Part shown: one piece after another, positions 62,990-64,000 of the stretch | Position numbering within the stretch: position 1 is the stretch's first letter | Layout: the number at the start of each line of letters is the position of its first letter | From: Leptospirales bacterium | GTDB lineage: Bacteria > Spirochaetota > Leptospiria > Leptospirales > Leptonemataceae | Direction: 5' to 3' | NCBI GenBank assembly: GCA_019694685.1 | Contig: JAIBBM010000002.1 | Location: forward strand, 62,001-126,000 | DNA: 64,000 bases | Translations under genes and position numbers: made by a program | Notes under the pieces: generated by a model | The model's input: the letters and a program-made list of their open reading frames with translations, nothing else | What the model was told of the DNA's origin: nothing | Databases searched by the model: none

Positions 62990-64000
62990 TCACCGTTCGA
63001 GTACAACGACCTCTTCGACACCCGGAGAATGAATGTGTACTTCTAGAAGTCCGAAAGGCATCAGGCGCAGCTCTGCTGTCTGAGATGTAGCCGCGCTGGC
63101 GCCCTCTGCGTACGGAGCAGAAAATGAAATAGCGCTTCCTTTTTCGATTTGAAACGAACCCGATAGCATGCCCCCGGAATTGCGAATCTCCGCAGTGACG
63201 TTAGTCGGCATTGCTCCCGAGGCCATGAACGTGCCCTTCCATTTTCCAGTAAATCGCTCAATACCAGCTTCCGTGCCCCTACCGCGAGGCGCAGGGCGAA
63301 TCTCATCCGCAAACACAGGCTCAGATGGAGAATCCAGCGATTCTCCTGCAGGAGACCTGGCTCGCACGGTATAGAAGGATAGCCCGGTTTCTGCATAGGG
63401 ACCATTGTATGCGTTTTCTGAAACGGTTGCGACAAGAGACGGCTGAGACCCTCTGCGCGAACGATAGACGGCATAGGACTTAGCTCCGCGAACCGGCTGC
63501 CATGACAGAGTAACCTTGCCATTGGCCACAGCAACCTTGACATCCGCAGGTGCAGGTGGCCCATCTCTTCGCCCCGCGCCTGGATTCCCCTTGCTCATGG
63601 CGGGGAAGCTCATGTCGCTGGTTCCCGCACGGTTCTTTGCGGCGACGCAGTAAAGGAAATCCTCCGCGCTACGTGTCGAATCTTTGTCCACATACTGTGT
63701 GTCAGATACGGACGCAGGCCTGGTCCACTTTCCGGTGCGATGCGAATAGCGAATAACGTTATAAGATTCCGCCCCTGGAACTGCATCCCAGGAAATCACC
63801 ATGATACCTTCATTGTTTGCTACAGCACGGACATTGGAAGGAACAGAAGGGACAGTCACTTCGCCTGCGATCTTCAATTGCACGGCATCGCTCCAGGGAC
63901 CCTCGGTCGATCCGATGGCTCGCACACTGTAGGAAACCGTAGCATCTGGAGCCACTGCAGAATCAGTGATCTGCGGTTCCATTGGCCTTTGAATTGTTTT
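62990..64000 (-). CDS. fibronectin type III repeat protein (partial, N-terminus outside window)
   Basis: The frame is open to the right edge, so the start lies outside. At least 336 residues are visible: the end of one FN3 domain, then two full FN3 domains (VPSVPSNVRAVANNEGIMVIS...; PAPADVKVAVANGKVTLSWQPV), a linker, and a C-terminal beta domain (~95 residues; ERFTGKWKGTFMASG) like lipocalin or DUF-type beta barrels. No enzymatic motif. FN3 arrays are usual in secreted or surface proteins that bind polymers. The Met at 63982 is internal. Confidence 0.85.
   Translation of the reverse strand, partial: KTIQRPMEPQITDSAVAPDATVSYSVRAIGSTEGPWSDAVQLKIAGEVTVPSVPSNVRAVANNEGIMVISWDAVPGAESYNVIRYSHRTGKWTRPASVSDTQYVDKDSTRSAEDFLYCVAAKNRAGTSDMSFPAMSKGNPGAGRRDGPPAPADVKVAVANGKVTLSWQPVRGAKSYAVYRSRRGSQPSLVATVSENAYNGPYAETGLSFYTVRARSPAGESLDSPSEPVFADEIRPAPRGRGTEAGIERFTGKWKGTFMASGAMPTNVTAEIRNSGGMLSGSFQIEKGSAISFSAPYAEGASAATSQTAELRLMPFGLLEVHIHSPGVEEVVVLER

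Overview
The window looks like a gene-dense chromosomal segment of a diderm bacterium. The most likely source is a spirochaete of the Leptospirales type (Turneriella/Leptonema-like). This is inference from gene content: many lipoprotein signals, several 7TMR-DISM receptors, abundant SpoIIE-type phosphatases with RsbW-like kinases, class III nucleotidyl cyclases fused to receivers, an LptE-like lipoprotein, and a membrane glycosyltransferase of a kind I associate with Leptospira. About 57 protein genes are supported. I see no rRNA, tRNA, CRISPR array, insertion sequence or prophage, and no gene-free stretch longer than about 270 bases.

Region by region. 1-9.4 kb: a SulP transporter with STAS and cyclic-nucleotide-binding domains; a three-gene signalling operon (CheY-like receiver, membrane CheA-like kinase with an EF-hand loop, PAS/RsbW-like kinase); a receiver-adenylate cyclase; small secreted proteins. 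9.4-21 kb: a 7TM-SpoIIE phosphatase; an AraC regulator divergent from an NmrA-like reductase; a zinc alcohol dehydrogenase behind a TetR-type operator; a cyclophilin; and a tightly overlapping gldA-gldF-gldG-DUF4340-LptE-like-SGNH hydrolase operon. 21-33.7 kb: a CBM9-like lipoprotein, a second 7TM/PAS/RsbW-like receptor, a TPR protein with a lone TldD-like peptidase, an RsbU-like phosphatase with a dual CDGSH protein, a DUF2892 protein behind a CRP/FNR-type site, a class III sirtuin, ThiH, hypoxanthine phosphoribosyltransferase and a glycosyltransferase. 33.7-44 kb: oligopeptide transporter genes oppA-B-C and oppD separated by an opposing chemoreceptor, then an NlpC/P60 hydrolase, a RidA protein, a membrane protein, an FGE-fold protein and small proteins.

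44-48.4 kb holds what I consider the most interesting system: a 7TM hybrid histidine kinase followed by two cyclase-fold proteins. One keeps both metal-binding Asp. The other has a receiver domain and keeps the transition-state Asn. They look like two halves of an asymmetric, phosphorylation-controlled cyclase. 48.4-57 kb: a CapA-like protein, a beta-propeller glycosidase-like protein, an unusual ATP-grasp/FMN-oxidase fusion, and a 1143-residue repeat lipoprotein coupled to a membrane PilZ protein. 57-64 kb: an MBL-fold hydrolase, a LigB/Memo-like protein, a CLC channel, an FMO-like monooxygenase and a truncated FN3 protein.

The signalling genes suggest two connected themes: partner switching (two RsbW-like kinases, two SpoIIE phosphatases) and cyclic nucleotides (cyclases, a cNMP-binding transporter, a CRP-type promoter site). 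Tail-to-tail genes here almost always touch or overlap without an intrinsic terminator.
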